Below are positions 25,440 through 33,788 of a stretch of 48,403 nt of DNA, one piece after another; the stretch's first letter is position 1, and each line of letters opens with the position of its first letter. Under the pieces are notes generated by a model. That model was not told where the DNA came from and did not search any database. It was given only the letters and a program-made list of their open reading frames with translations. The translations under genes were made by a program, and so were the position numbers. Location of the stretch: assembly GCA_018818125.1 (NCBI GenBank), contig JAHISQ010000118.1, positions 1 through 48,403 on the forward strand. Direction: 5' to 3'. Source of the stretch: Candidatus Rifleibacteriota bacterium. GTDB taxonomy: Bacteria > Muiribacteriota > Ozemobacteria > Ozemobacterales > Ozemobacteraceae.

Positions 25440-27047
25440 TTACTCTGGCAGGCTGAAATCTTTGATCTGATATCCGGCAGCCGAGATGGTGGCGAGAAGC
25501 TCGGAACGGCCGCGGCTGGACGCAAGATACAGCTGCCAGCGTTGCCGGAGGGTTTCTTTGTTGCCATCGCTTATGTCTAATAGACGGGCAGCGTGAGCTG
25601 CTCCGGGCAGGTAAGCCAGAAGCTGTTCATTCGGAATAGGCGACCATCCCCGTTGCAGTAGGCCGCGCAACTCGAATGGCGGCAGGTTGCTGATTCCGGC
25701 GATACCAATTTTTAAGTCACCGACAGGTTCGCTTATCAGAAGCTTCTCAGCGAGGTTGTTGTATATATTGTTGCGCAGGCGCGCCAGATGTCCGCTGACC
25801 TCTGTTGAGCTACAATTAAAAGCAATTTTAAGCAGTTTCTGGTCACGGGTCATGGTTAATGGCACTATTGCAGAAGGATTGCTGCTGAAATTACGATGAA
25901 TCTCGTTGATGATTTCCTGATTGTCGCCGCCAATTGCCATGGTAATATCACAGGTATCATCGCCATCAGGCCGACTTGTCGCCGCAAAATTTGGAAACAG
26001 CTTGCTGGAAAAGCTCAGCAGGTGTTGATGATCTGTTGGCATGCAAAAGCCAAAAGACCTTTGCTCCGGAGCTTCTGGGTGATAAACATTAAGGCTGTCG
26101 AAGGAGCCTTGCCAGTGTTTTAACCAGCTGGTAAACAATGCTTTTTTGGCAAGATCACGCAAGTCGTCTGCCATTATTTTGCAGAGTGAATCGCTGAATT
26201 GTGTCCAGTCGGGGGGGGGCTCCTGGCTCAGCTCGAAATTGTGAATTTGTCTGAACTTTTGCATGTTTTCCGCCAGTTGTTCTTCGTTCCCGGAAATATA
26301 TACAACCAGATTCAGTTCGGAATTTCCGTAAATTATCTCATATTTGAGTAACTGATCCAGTCCAGCTTGTTTTATGAATTTTTCGCCCAGAAACTTTGCC
26401 GTGGAAAACGTTCTGAAGCTTATCTCTGGCCATCTGAAAACCGTATAAACCGTGGGCAGAATGCCGGGCAATACTTTGTGATTATTAACCTCGCAAGTGG
26501 TGTTTTCGTAAACAGGCAGTAGTTTGGAAACAGCTGCATCAAGTTCAATCTCGTATTTGCCCATGTTTGCTGAGCAGTTTATGCTGACAGGTTTTCGCGA
26601 AGACTGTGATGACAAGACGTCTGGCTGCAGGAGCGCGTGTATGTAATCGGCAAACTCTCTGGTCTTTTTTTCTTTTTTGAGCTCGGTCTGCATTTCGAGG
26701 TGGAGTCTGGTCAGAAAGTTTCTGCATATTTGCGCTGCTATGGCAGAGTCGTCAAAATGAAAAAGCGAGAATTGAACCCCGCAGAGGCTGTGACTGACAG
26801 ACCACATGGCGCCGTTTTTTTCTATAAGCTCCAGAAGTCCATTTTCGGGCGCTCTCATGGTATTTATAATCAGATGATAAAGTTCTTCGCTGCGGTTAAC
26901 GCAATTTATAACGGGTGGATCAAAAGTTATCACGATCGAGTCGAGTCGATTGTCTAGTGCTGCACTCTCGGCATTAACCTGAATTAGTGGCAGAAAAATC
27001 AGCAGAACAATAAGCAGGGGTTTGAGCAGCTTTAAAGAAAATTTCAT
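25440..27047 (-). CDS. Exported protein of unknown function
   Basis: 535 aa. A clear signal peptide (MKFSLKLLKPLL, then a hydrophobic core, then 'VNAES') points to the periplasm or beyond. I do not recognise the family. The mature part is mixed alpha/beta with seven or so Cys residues. The pattern 'GLLELIEKNGAMWSVS' followed by a helical 'AAQICRNFLTRLH' faintly recalls inactive M16-type peptidase domains, but the HxxEH metal motif is absent, so I do not propose it. Nine consecutive G residues at 26211-26219 (CCC CCC CCC-type coding run, Pro-Pro-Pro on the minus strand) are a potential slippage site. No ribosome binding site precedes the ATG; a -10 box ends six bases before it (see promoter entry). 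Confidence 0.7.
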   Translation of the reverse strand: MKFSLKLLKPLLIVLLIFLPLIQVNAESAALDNRLDSIVITFDPPVINCVNRSEELYHLIINTMRAPENGLLELIEKNGAMWSVSHSLCGVQFSLFHFDDSAIAAQICRNFLTRLHLEMQTELKKEKKTREFADYIHALLQPDVLSSQSSRKPVSINCSANMGKYEIELDAAVSKLLPVYENTTCEVNNHKVLPGILPTVYTVFRWPEISFRTFSTAKFLGEKFIKQAGLDQLLKYEIIYGNSELNLVVYISGNEEQLAENMQKFRQIHNFELSQEPPPDWTQFSDSLCKIMADDLRDLAKKALFTSWLKHWQGSFDSLNVYHPEAPEQRSFGFCMPTDHQHLLSFSSKLFPNFAATSRPDGDDTCDITMAIGGDNQEIINEIHRNFSSNPSAIVPLTMTRDQKLLKIAFNCSSTEVSGHLARLRNNIYNNLAEKLLISEPVGDLKIGIAGISNLPPFELRGLLQRGWSPIPNEQLLAYLPGAAHAARLLDISDGNKETLRQRWQLYLASSRGRSELLATISAAGYQIKDFSLPE

Positions 27048-27053
27048 AAAAAA

Positions 27054-27062
27054 ATTATATCA
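27054..27062 (-). promoter_or_regulatory. Extended -10 placed for a leaderless transcript
   Basis: The minus strand reads TGA then TATAAT (27054-27059), six T residues, and then the ATG at 27047. A start point about seven bases from the -10 would coincide with the ATG, giving an mRNA without a leader, in keeping with the lack of a Shine-Dalgarno sequence. The -35 region is poor, as often with extended -10 promoters. Confidence 0.45.
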
Positions 27063-27128
27063 CAACATTTACACGAAACGATTACCCCCGACAAATTTTT
27101 AAACAAAATATCTGCTGAAAGTTCAACC

Positions 27129-27157
27129 TTGCATTTATGCGCCAGCCTAATTAGAAT
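27129..27157 (+). promoter_or_regulatory. Sigma-70-type promoter for the polyprenol-kinase-like gene
   Basis: TTGCAT (27129-27134), a 17-bp spacer and TAGAAT (27152-27157). It lies 33 bp before the ATG at 27191 in the divergent gap with the exported-protein gene. Confidence 0.65.
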
Positions 27158-27190
27158 CTACGTGAATACACATTGTCTGGCGGGTAACTA

Positions 27191-28570
27191 ATGATAGTCT
27201 GGGAAAGCGAGATTGGTTCAGCGCTTGTTGTTGCTGCCATTTTTTTATCGATAGTAGGCGTTGGCGAACTTTTGCGTGGCACTGGCTCCTGCTCGCAGGA
27301 AGCCACCCGTAAGTTCGTTCACTTTGCCGGTGGTATTGTTTCGCTGAGCTTTGCCTACATTTTTAGTTCCCACTGGACCGTTCTGGGATTGGGCTTTGTT
27401 TTTATCGGACTGATGTACTCCACCAAAAAACTTGGTCTGTTACAGTCTGTTCATGGGATTAAACGCAAGTCTAGTGGCGATCTTTTACATCCACTCGCTA
27501 TATACCTGACCTTTTCTGCCACCAGCTACTTCGAAAAACCTGATTTCTACATGATTTCGATTGCAGTTCTATCGGTTTCAGATGCTCTGGCCGCTTTGAT
27601 CGGCATTAGCTATGGTTTCAAAATCTACAACGTTGAGGAAGAAAACAAGAGTCTCGAGGGCTCATTCATTTTTCTGCTATCGACCTTTTTGATAGTTCAT
27701 CTTGGGCTGCTGCTGCTGACCCAGGTTGGAAGAATGGAATGTGTGCTGGCCGCCCTGTTGATATCCGTGCTGGTAACCTGTTTTGAGGCAATTTCACTTG
27801 GTGGAGCCGATAATATAATCATTCCGTTCGGCACTCTGTTTATCATCATGAAGATCACTACCAAGCCGATTCCCGAGATTATCATGCAGCTGTGTTCGAT
27901 TGGCATGATTTTTCTGACTACCTATCTTTTTGGCAATATTTCAGGCCGCCTCGGACACTCTGGCATGATAGGAGTATCTCTGGCAGGCTATGCCGCCTGG
28001 AGTCTCGTTGGCCCGGAATGGTATATCCCTGTATTGATATGTACGATTCTGATTTCTCTCATCGATATTTTTCTGGAAATGCCGGGCAGTCAAGACGAGC
28101 GGTTCAGAGTTCGGCCGATATTCTACATGTTCATCGTTTCGTTTGCCTGGATTCTCGGCGCAAACTTCAATTTGTCAGAAGATAGACTGTTTTTTATTCC
28201 CTATGTTGTCAGCTTTGCAGCTATTTTGAGCATCAGATGGCGATGGTATCAGCGTGAAGGCAACCTGATTTCGGTTAGTCGTCGTCGAATTATTCCCCAC
28301 TGGATAACTAACGGAAATTCTCTGATCAGAGGACTGTGTCTCACTATACTGTTCATCAGCGCCAATCTTGCGCTGGGCCTTGAGTTGAATCCTGTTTTTT
28401 CAGCTCTAAGCTGTCTGGTCGGTATTATGATCTCTGACTTTGTATACTGGGGAATCGGCAGCCATTACCACGGCAGCTGGAGCCGAGTTGCCTTTTTACG
28501 CATGAGCATGGTGTCGGTAACGATCGCATCATCCCTGGTCTTTGTCGCGCACCTCTGGTTTTATCGCTGA
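27191..28570 (+). CDS. Polyprenol/dolichol/phytol kinase-like membrane protein
   Basis: 459 aa with 11-13 predicted membrane segments. The first ~210 residues match the dolichol/phytol kinase family (related to CDP-diacylglycerol synthases): 'EATRKFVHFAGGIVSL', 'KRKSSGDLLHPLAIYLTF', 'LSVSDALAALIGISYG' and 'KSLEGSFIFLLST'. Such enzymes phosphorylate long-chain isoprenoid alcohols, here perhaps to salvage a lipid carrier or quinone side chain. The second half (~230-459) adds further helices ('GRLGHSGMIGVSLAGYAAW', 'VFSALSCLVGIMISDFVYWG') and does not look like a known kinase part, making the protein about twice the family length. The ribosome binding site is weak (GGCGGG). It ends 2 bp from the convergent 5'-nucleotidase gene. 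The exact substrate is unknown. Confidence 0.7.
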   Translation: MIVWESEIGSALVVAAIFLSIVGVGELLRGTGSCSQEATRKFVHFAGGIVSLSFAYIFSSHWTVLGLGFVFIGLMYSTKKLGLLQSVHGIKRKSSGDLLHPLAIYLTFSATSYFEKPDFYMISIAVLSVSDALAALIGISYGFKIYNVEEENKSLEGSFIFLLSTFLIVHLGLLLLTQVGRMECVLAALLISVLVTCFEAISLGGADNIIIPFGTLFIIMKITTKPIPEIIMQLCSIGMIFLTTYLFGNISGRLGHSGMIGVSLAGYAAWSLVGPEWYIPVLICTILISLIDIFLEMPGSQDERFRVRPIFYMFIVSFAWILGANFNLSEDRLFFIPYVVSFAAILSIRWRWYQREGNLISVSRRRIIPHWITNGNSLIRGLCLTILFISANLALGLELNPVFSALSCLVGIMISDFVYWGIGSHYHGSWSRVAFLRMSMVSVTIASSLVFVAHLWFYR

Positions 28571-28572
28571 CC

Positions 28573-30123
28573 TTAATCTCTGATTATGTTTACCGCTGAC
28601 CTTGAATAATCAGGAACCGTTTTTACTCTGCCGAGATAGTTAATTGCTGCATCACGCATAAAAACACCCGAATCTTCGACGCTTTCTACTTTGGCAAAAA
28701 GCTTGTCACCGTCTATATTTCCATTTGCCATGAACGAAGAAGTAGAAACTCGATATTTTTTCTCAGCGTCAAGAGGTTGCCCACCAATGAGAATGTTTTT
28801 TGCCTGGCCCTTGACCATGTCTAACTCAGCGTTCATGCCGGCATACTGATAGCCGTCAGGTGGAGTTTTATTGGAGCAGATAAAATCAAACATTGCTTGA
28901 ACATCTTTTCCGGACATGGTAAAGGTGACTACAGTGTTGTCGTAGGGCAGGGCTTCATAAATCTCGCCGATAGTAATTTCACCAGCCTCGATACCGGTTT
29001 TTATTGCGCCAGAATTAACCACACAGATATCACCTTTGCCAGCCTCCAGCATGCTTTGCGCGGTAAAAGTGCCCATCGTCAGGATGTGAGTTTTTTTAAG
29101 ATCCTTGGTCAAGCTCAAATCTTTATCAGTAAAGCCTGCTACTGTACCCATCTGCTGTTCCAGTTGATGGTTGTATCTGCTGACAAGCTCCAGGAGCTGA
29201 TCTCCTGGCGGGGGTTCATGCTCTGATGTTATCTTGATGAGCTGCCCATTGTAATTCGAAATCTGGCCATTATCGTCGATGAGCAGGTCGAGTTTGCCGA
29301 GAAAAGTGCCATGCTCGCCCGCCTGTACAACAATTGTACCATCGAGGCCGTTGTTACAGACACCGATTTCGGGATTGTTGTGGATGAGTCTTGGTTCAAG
29401 TATCTCTTCATGGGTGTGTCCGCCAATTATTACATCTATTTCGGCGATCTGGGCGGCCATCTGTTCATCAAACTCTATACCGGCGTGCGATAAAACTACG
29501 ATAAGATCTACATATTTGCGCAGACGTTGCGCAACCTGTCTGACTGCTGTAGTCTGATCTGTCTGGAAAAGCGGCGCGCGAATCTTGCGGTCAATGACTT
29601 CCCAGGCTTCGTTGCCTATACTTCCTATTACCGCAATCTTAAGACCGTTACGCAAAAAGATCTGATAGCCCGGAAATATCGGTCGTTTGCTGTCACGATA
29701 AAAAACATTGCAACACAGTAGGCGAATGCCGGAATTGGCAACCTGAGTCTGCAGATTTTCAAGACTGTTGTCGAGCTCGTGGTTCCCGATCGTGACAGCT
29801 TCATATCCGGCCGCGACAGCCAGTTTGTGGCATGCTTCACCCTTGAATATGCTATAAAATGGCGTTCCCTGGAATATGTCGCCGGCATCGAGAACCAATG
29901 CATAAGGTGTTTGAGCTTTCAGCTTTCTGATCAAATTTGCCCGTCTGGCAATGCCGCCAGTCTCCGGGCCATAAGCCTTGCTGTCAAATGGCATTATATG
30001 GGCATGTGTGTCATTGGAGTGCAGCAGAGTAACCGATGTGTCGCCTGCCAGCGGTGGAGTTGCTGCAAAAGCAGTCGCAAACAGCAGCAATATTGGAAGT
30101 ATTCGTTTATGAAGAGCTTTCAT
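28573..30123 (-). CDS. Periplasmic 5'-nucleotidase / UshA-family metallophosphoesterase
   Basis: 516 aa from ATG at 30123; a TTG four codons earlier overlaps the pepD stop. A signal peptide spans ~1-24. The dimetal phosphoesterase domain shows the ordered motifs 'LLHSNDTHAH', 'DAGDIFQGTPF', 'GNHELDN', 'SHAGIEFD' and 'GGHTHEE'. The C-terminal 5'-nucleotidase domain (~320-510) has 'NSGAIKTGIEAGEIT' and 'ALPYDNTVVTFTMSG'. It is expected to hydrolyse extracellular or periplasmic nucleotides (or UDP-sugars, or 2',3'-cyclic nucleotides) to nucleosides for salvage; the exact substrate cannot be read. It follows pepD by 8 nt and is likely co-transcribed. Confidence 0.92.
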   Translation of the reverse strand: MKALHKRILPILLLFATAFAATPPLAGDTSVTLLHSNDTHAHIMPFDSKAYGPETGGIARRANLIRKLKAQTPYALVLDAGDIFQGTPFYSIFKGEACHKLAVAAGYEAVTIGNHELDNSLENLQTQVANSGIRLLCCNVFYRDSKRPIFPGYQIFLRNGLKIAVIGSIGNEAWEVIDRKIRAPLFQTDQTTAVRQVAQRLRKYVDLIVVLSHAGIEFDEQMAAQIAEIDVIIGGHTHEEILEPRLIHNNPEIGVCNNGLDGTIVVQAGEHGTFLGKLDLLIDDNGQISNYNGQLIKITSEHEPPPGDQLLELVSRYNHQLEQQMGTVAGFTDKDLSLTKDLKKTHILTMGTFTAQSMLEAGKGDICVVNSGAIKTGIEAGEITIGEIYEALPYDNTVVTFTMSGKDVQAMFDFICSNKTPPDGYQYAGMNAELDMVKGQAKNILIGGQPLDAEKKYRVSTSSFMANGNIDGDKLFAKVESVEDSGVFMRDAAINYLGRVKTVPDYSRSAVNIIRD

Positions 30124-30131
30124 GGTTGACT

Positions 30132-31676
30132 TCAAAGTTCTGCCAGTATCTTGCCCAGCAGCTTATACACCTTGTTCAGAGAGGGTAAAAACATTCTTTC
30201 GTCTGGAGAATGTGGGTTTTTGATGGTCGGGCCAAGAGAGATCATCTGCATTCCCTCATGGAGATTACCGATTATACCGCACTCAAGACCGGCGTGAATT
30301 GCTTCTACAAGAGGCTCAGAATCGAACAGAGACATATAGATCTTTTTGCAGGTAGCCAGCAGCTCTGAATTGAAGTCCGGTCGCCATGACGGATAGCCAT
30401 TTCCACTATAGGCTCTGGCTCCGGACAGTCTGCCAATAGCTTCTATGCGGTGTGTCAGGGCATCGAGTCTGGTCATCACCGAGCTGCGCTGACTCGAATG
30501 AATAAAAAGCTTACCACCATCTACCCAGGCTTTTGCCAGATTATTAGATGTTTCGACCAGATGTGGCATATCGGTTGATCGTGCTGCGACGCCATGTGGT
30601 AACGCATAAATCAGATCGAGAACTTTCAGAGAAACATAGCTCATCATGCCTCTGCGATCAGGTGTTATTGCCATTTCGGCCAGATAAACCTGCAGGTTGG
30701 GGTCGGTGCGCTCAAATTCTGATTTAAGATACGCCTCAGCTTTGGCAACATGCTCCTGCACAGCCTGTATCTGGTCTGTTGGAATGAAAAATGTCGCTTC
30801 GGCATCGCGAGGAATAGCGTTGTGTGCTGTGCCGCCTTTGATCCAGGTCAGGCGCAGGTCACATATATCTCGAATACTGTGCATAATTCGATTTAGCACT
30901 CGAATAGCATTGGCACGCTCATCGATGATATTTTCGCCAGAATGACCGCCAGTGAGACCACTGACCTTGAGGTGCATGCCGCGAAAATCGTAGGGAACCT
31001 CTTCGTAGCCGAGATCAAGTTCAATATGAGTGTCTTTGCCACCCGCACAGCCTACTGTAAATACATTATCCCTTTCGGAGTCTATATTGATCAGATATTT
31101 GGCCTCAATTATACCAGTTTCGAGACCTTTGGCGCCGGTAAGTCCGGTTTCTTCCTCAATGGTGAAAAGCAGTTCGAGCGGTCCGTGCTTGACCTTGCTG
31201 TCCGTAGCCAGGCACATGGCCATCGCAATCGCTATGCCGTTGTCGGCACCCAGCGTGGTTCTGTCGGCCTTGAGCCAGTCACCGTCATAAACAAAGCTGA
31301 TCGGATCTTTGGTGAAATCATGCTGCGAGTCAGGTGTCTTTTCACAGACCATGTCAAGATGACCCTGCAATACCACGGTATCGTGCTTTTCCATGCCTTT
31401 GCTGGCAGCAATTTTAATGATCAGATTGCCGACCTTGTCGGTAATGTACAGGAACTTGTTTTTGCGGGCCCAGTCGATCAAAAATTGTCTAATTTGCTCT
31501 TCGTTGCCAGAATTGCGCGGTATTGCGCTGATCTGCTCAAAAGTGTCGATAATATTTTTCTCGGTTGCATCTAATTTATAAGCAGTTTTAGACGCAGTCG
31601 GCTTAGCTGTTTTTACGGTTTTAGCTACTATTGCTGGTATATCAGACTTTTTGGGGGCTTTTGATTCTTTTGCCAT
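30132..31676 (-). CDS. pepD: Aminoacyl-histidine dipeptidase (M20 family, PepD-like)
   Basis: 514 aa. Cytosolic di-zinc exopeptidase cleaving Xaa-His and other dipeptides. Family motifs: 'LQGHLDMVCEK' (first metal His/Asp), 'TLGADNGIAIAMAM' (bridging Asp), 'IEEETGLTGAKGL' (catalytic Glu pair), and the C-terminal 'IHAGLECGII' and 'PHSPDERM'. It has an extra N-terminal tail of ~33 residues rich in Lys, Ala and Thr ('KTVKTAKPTASKTAYK') before the usual start of the enzyme (~'EKNIIDTFEQISAIPRNSG'). The tail is in frame from ATG at 31676 with AAGGAGAT upstream, so it is probably really translated. Its composition resembles the tail of the Tudor-like protein at 15296. Confidence 0.95.
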   Translation of the reverse strand: MAKESKAPKKSDIPAIVAKTVKTAKPTASKTAYKLDATEKNIIDTFEQISAIPRNSGNEEQIRQFLIDWARKNKFLYITDKVGNLIIKIAASKGMEKHDTVVLQGHLDMVCEKTPDSQHDFTKDPISFVYDGDWLKADRTTLGADNGIAIAMAMCLATDSKVKHGPLELLFTIEEETGLTGAKGLETGIIEAKYLINIDSERDNVFTVGCAGGKDTHIELDLGYEEVPYDFRGMHLKVSGLTGGHSGENIIDERANAIRVLNRIMHSIRDICDLRLTWIKGGTAHNAIPRDAEATFFIPTDQIQAVQEHVAKAEAYLKSEFERTDPNLQVYLAEMAITPDRRGMMSYVSLKVLDLIYALPHGVAARSTDMPHLVETSNNLAKAWVDGGKLFIHSSQRSSVMTRLDALTHRIEAIGRLSGARAYSGNGYPSWRPDFNSELLATCKKIYMSLFDSEPLVEAIHAGLECGIIGNLHEGMQMISLGPTIKNPHSPDERMFLPSLNKVYKLLGKILAEL

Positions 31677-31804
31677 TTTAGATCTCCTTGCCGTTCGTTT
31701 CGTCCAACTTAATACAGTTACAACTTCTTTTCAACTTTGACGAAAAAATCGTGCGTTTGTCCGGTAGTCATGTTAACTTAGCTGCATAGTCAGGAGCAAC
31801 GTTT

Positions 31805-33787
31805 ATGGGTGTTGAGCAGAGACCAGTAATCGCAATCTCTTTGCTGAGCGAAATTGCTCAGGCAATATCGCATTTGAACGCTGATCGTGCCCTGCTTTTT
31901 TTGACTGAAAGCGCAGTTTCGGTAACAGAATCGCTTGGTGCACTTTTGTTGACACCACACGAAAAAAGCAACACAATGATTCCGTTCGTAAAGAGTTTTC
32001 AGGAAACTTCGCCTGAACCAGAGCTTACCAACGATTTTTTTAGCGACTGCTTTCTCGTATTCATGCGTTTACGCGACAATGCTCTTGGAAGTTCAGCCAC
32101 AGAATATGAAATTTCTGAAAATTATCCGATAAAGAAAATGTCGGCCTGGCCGGTAATCCTTTCAGGAAAGCCAGTTGGCTTACTTGTCATGTATAAGCCT
32201 GAGAGCCGTAGCGATTTTTCGTTTGAGCACCGCAGTTTCCTTGAGATAATAACTCCATTTATGGGCTCCCTTTTTGAAAATCTCAGACTGAACAACGAAA
32301 TGATTCATAAAAATTCGCGTTTGTCTGCTCTTTATGAGATTTCTCAACAGGCTGAATCTTTGATCGATTTTCGCGATATTTACGATGCACTAGGCAAGGT
32401 GGCGCGCAGTTTTATCAATTTTGATGTTTATCTGCTTTATTTTGTATCCACCGATGGAAAAACTCTCGAAGCTCGTGTTGATCAGAACGTTTCCGCCTCG
32501 TTTCCGCAAACAATTCAGGTCGGCGAAGGCCCGATAGGGCTTGCGGCCAAAGAACTCAAACCCTATCTGACCTATACGAGCGAGTTCAATTCGGTGCTGA
32601 TCTTGCCGATCGAAGTTTCTGGGCGGCTGATCGGCGTGTTGACCATCGGTAGTCGTAAGCCATACGCTTACCGCGACGAAGATATTATCGGTCTGCGCAT
32701 CATTGCAACTCAGATCGCCTCGATTGATCACATGTTCAAGGATCTGATTCGCCTTAAAGGTTTTACTGAACGAATTCTTGAAAGCATGACTTCAGGTGTG
32801 CTCATCTTCGATCCCGAGGGCCGCGCCACCTATGCGAATCCTGAAATCAAGATCATCATGGCTCGCCAGTTTCCCGAGAACTGGAGTCCGTTCGATGCTG
32901 AAGACAAGCTGCCCGGGCATCTTAATGAACTGATGATTGAAGCGCTTACCACAAATATTACTCTTGAGAACGAAAAGGTAAAGATTCGCAACAGCAATCC
33001 TGCCAGAATTGTTGAAGTTAACGCTTTTCCGTTCAGGAATGAAACCGGTGGCATGCTTGGCACCGCCGTGTTTATCAAGGATGTTACTCAGCTCAGTGCG
33101 CTTGAAGAACAGCTCAAGCGAGCTGACAAATTGTCGGCTCTCGGCGTGCTTGCCGCCGGCATTGCCCATGAAATCAGAAACCCATTAACCGGCATGAAAA
33201 TGATAGTTCAGCTGCTGCAAAGCGAATTTGGTGATAAAGATCCACGCAGCGAGCCTTTAAACATAATTCAGAGTGAAATAAACCGCCTCGAAAGCATAAT
33301 TGGCAGCCTTCTCGATTTTGCCCGCCCGAGCAAGCCAAAGGCTATCGATGTTGAGCCTGAGCGTGTTGTAGAAGATTGCTATGTGTTGGTAAAAAACCAG
33401 CTTAAAAAACAGAGTATCAAGTTCTGCAAAACGGTTGTTCCAGATTGCCCAAAGATCATTGGTGATCCAGATCAGCTTAAACAGGTGTTCATAAATATAA
33501 TGACCAATGCTGTGCAGGCTCTTCAATCCGGCGGTGAGCTGCGTGTAAATATTGATCTGCGTGAAGATTTTGTGATAGTTGCATTTGAAGATACCGGCAG
33601 TGGCATCCCCGCCAGCCGGCTTCCTGACATTTTCAATCCTTTCATGACCACGAAAGAAGACGGCACTGGCCTTGGTCTTTCAATGGCCTTGCGTATTGTT
33701 GAAGAACATGGCGGCAGAATAGAGGTGCAGAGCGTGGCTGGTGAAGGCTCAACTTTTTCGGTCTATTTGCCAAGAAAGCAGGATTAA
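31805..33787 (+). CDS. Soluble hybrid-free sensor histidine kinase (GAF-GAF-PAS-HisKA-HATPase)
   Basis: 660 aa without a transmembrane segment. GAF-like domains span ~10-155 and ~170-310, and a PAS domain ~320-430 ('ERILESMTSGVLIFDPEGR'). The HisKA domain has the phospho-acceptor His455 in 'AGIAHEIRNPLTGM'. The ATPase part has the N box 'FINIMTNAVQAL' (~562-573), G1 'FEDTGSGIP' (~594-602), the F box 'NPFMTTKEDGTGLG' and G2 'GTGLGLSMALRIVEEHGG'. It is a complete, NtrB-like kinase that should sense a cytosolic signal. No response regulator is adjacent, so the partner is encoded elsewhere. AGGAG precedes the ATG. It is separated by one base from coaE. Confidence 0.95.
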   Translation: MGVEQRPVIAISLLSEIAQAISHLNADRALLFLTESAVSVTESLGALLLTPHEKSNTMIPFVKSFQETSPEPELTNDFFSDCFLVFMRLRDNALGSSATEYEISENYPIKKMSAWPVILSGKPVGLLVMYKPESRSDFSFEHRSFLEIITPFMGSLFENLRLNNEMIHKNSRLSALYEISQQAESLIDFRDIYDALGKVARSFINFDVYLLYFVSTDGKTLEARVDQNVSASFPQTIQVGEGPIGLAAKELKPYLTYTSEFNSVLILPIEVSGRLIGVLTIGSRKPYAYRDEDIIGLRIIATQIASIDHMFKDLIRLKGFTERILESMTSGVLIFDPEGRATYANPEIKIIMARQFPENWSPFDAEDKLPGHLNELMIEALTTNITLENEKVKIRNSNPARIVEVNAFPFRNETGGMLGTAVFIKDVTQLSALEEQLKRADKLSALGVLAAGIAHEIRNPLTGMKMIVQLLQSEFGDKDPRSEPLNIIQSEINRLESIIGSLLDFARPSKPKAIDVEPERVVEDCYVLVKNQLKKQSIKFCKTVVPDCPKIIGDPDQLKQVFINIMTNAVQALQSGGELRVNIDLREDFVIVAFEDTGSGIPASRLPDIFNPFMTTKEDGTGLGLSMALRIVEEHGGRIEVQSVAGEGSTFSVYLPRKQD

Positions 33788-33788
33788 T

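Noticed and set aside
25440..27047. M16 peptidase identity for the exported protein
   Set aside because: Only a faint secondary-structure resemblance; the HxxEH zinc motif is absent.
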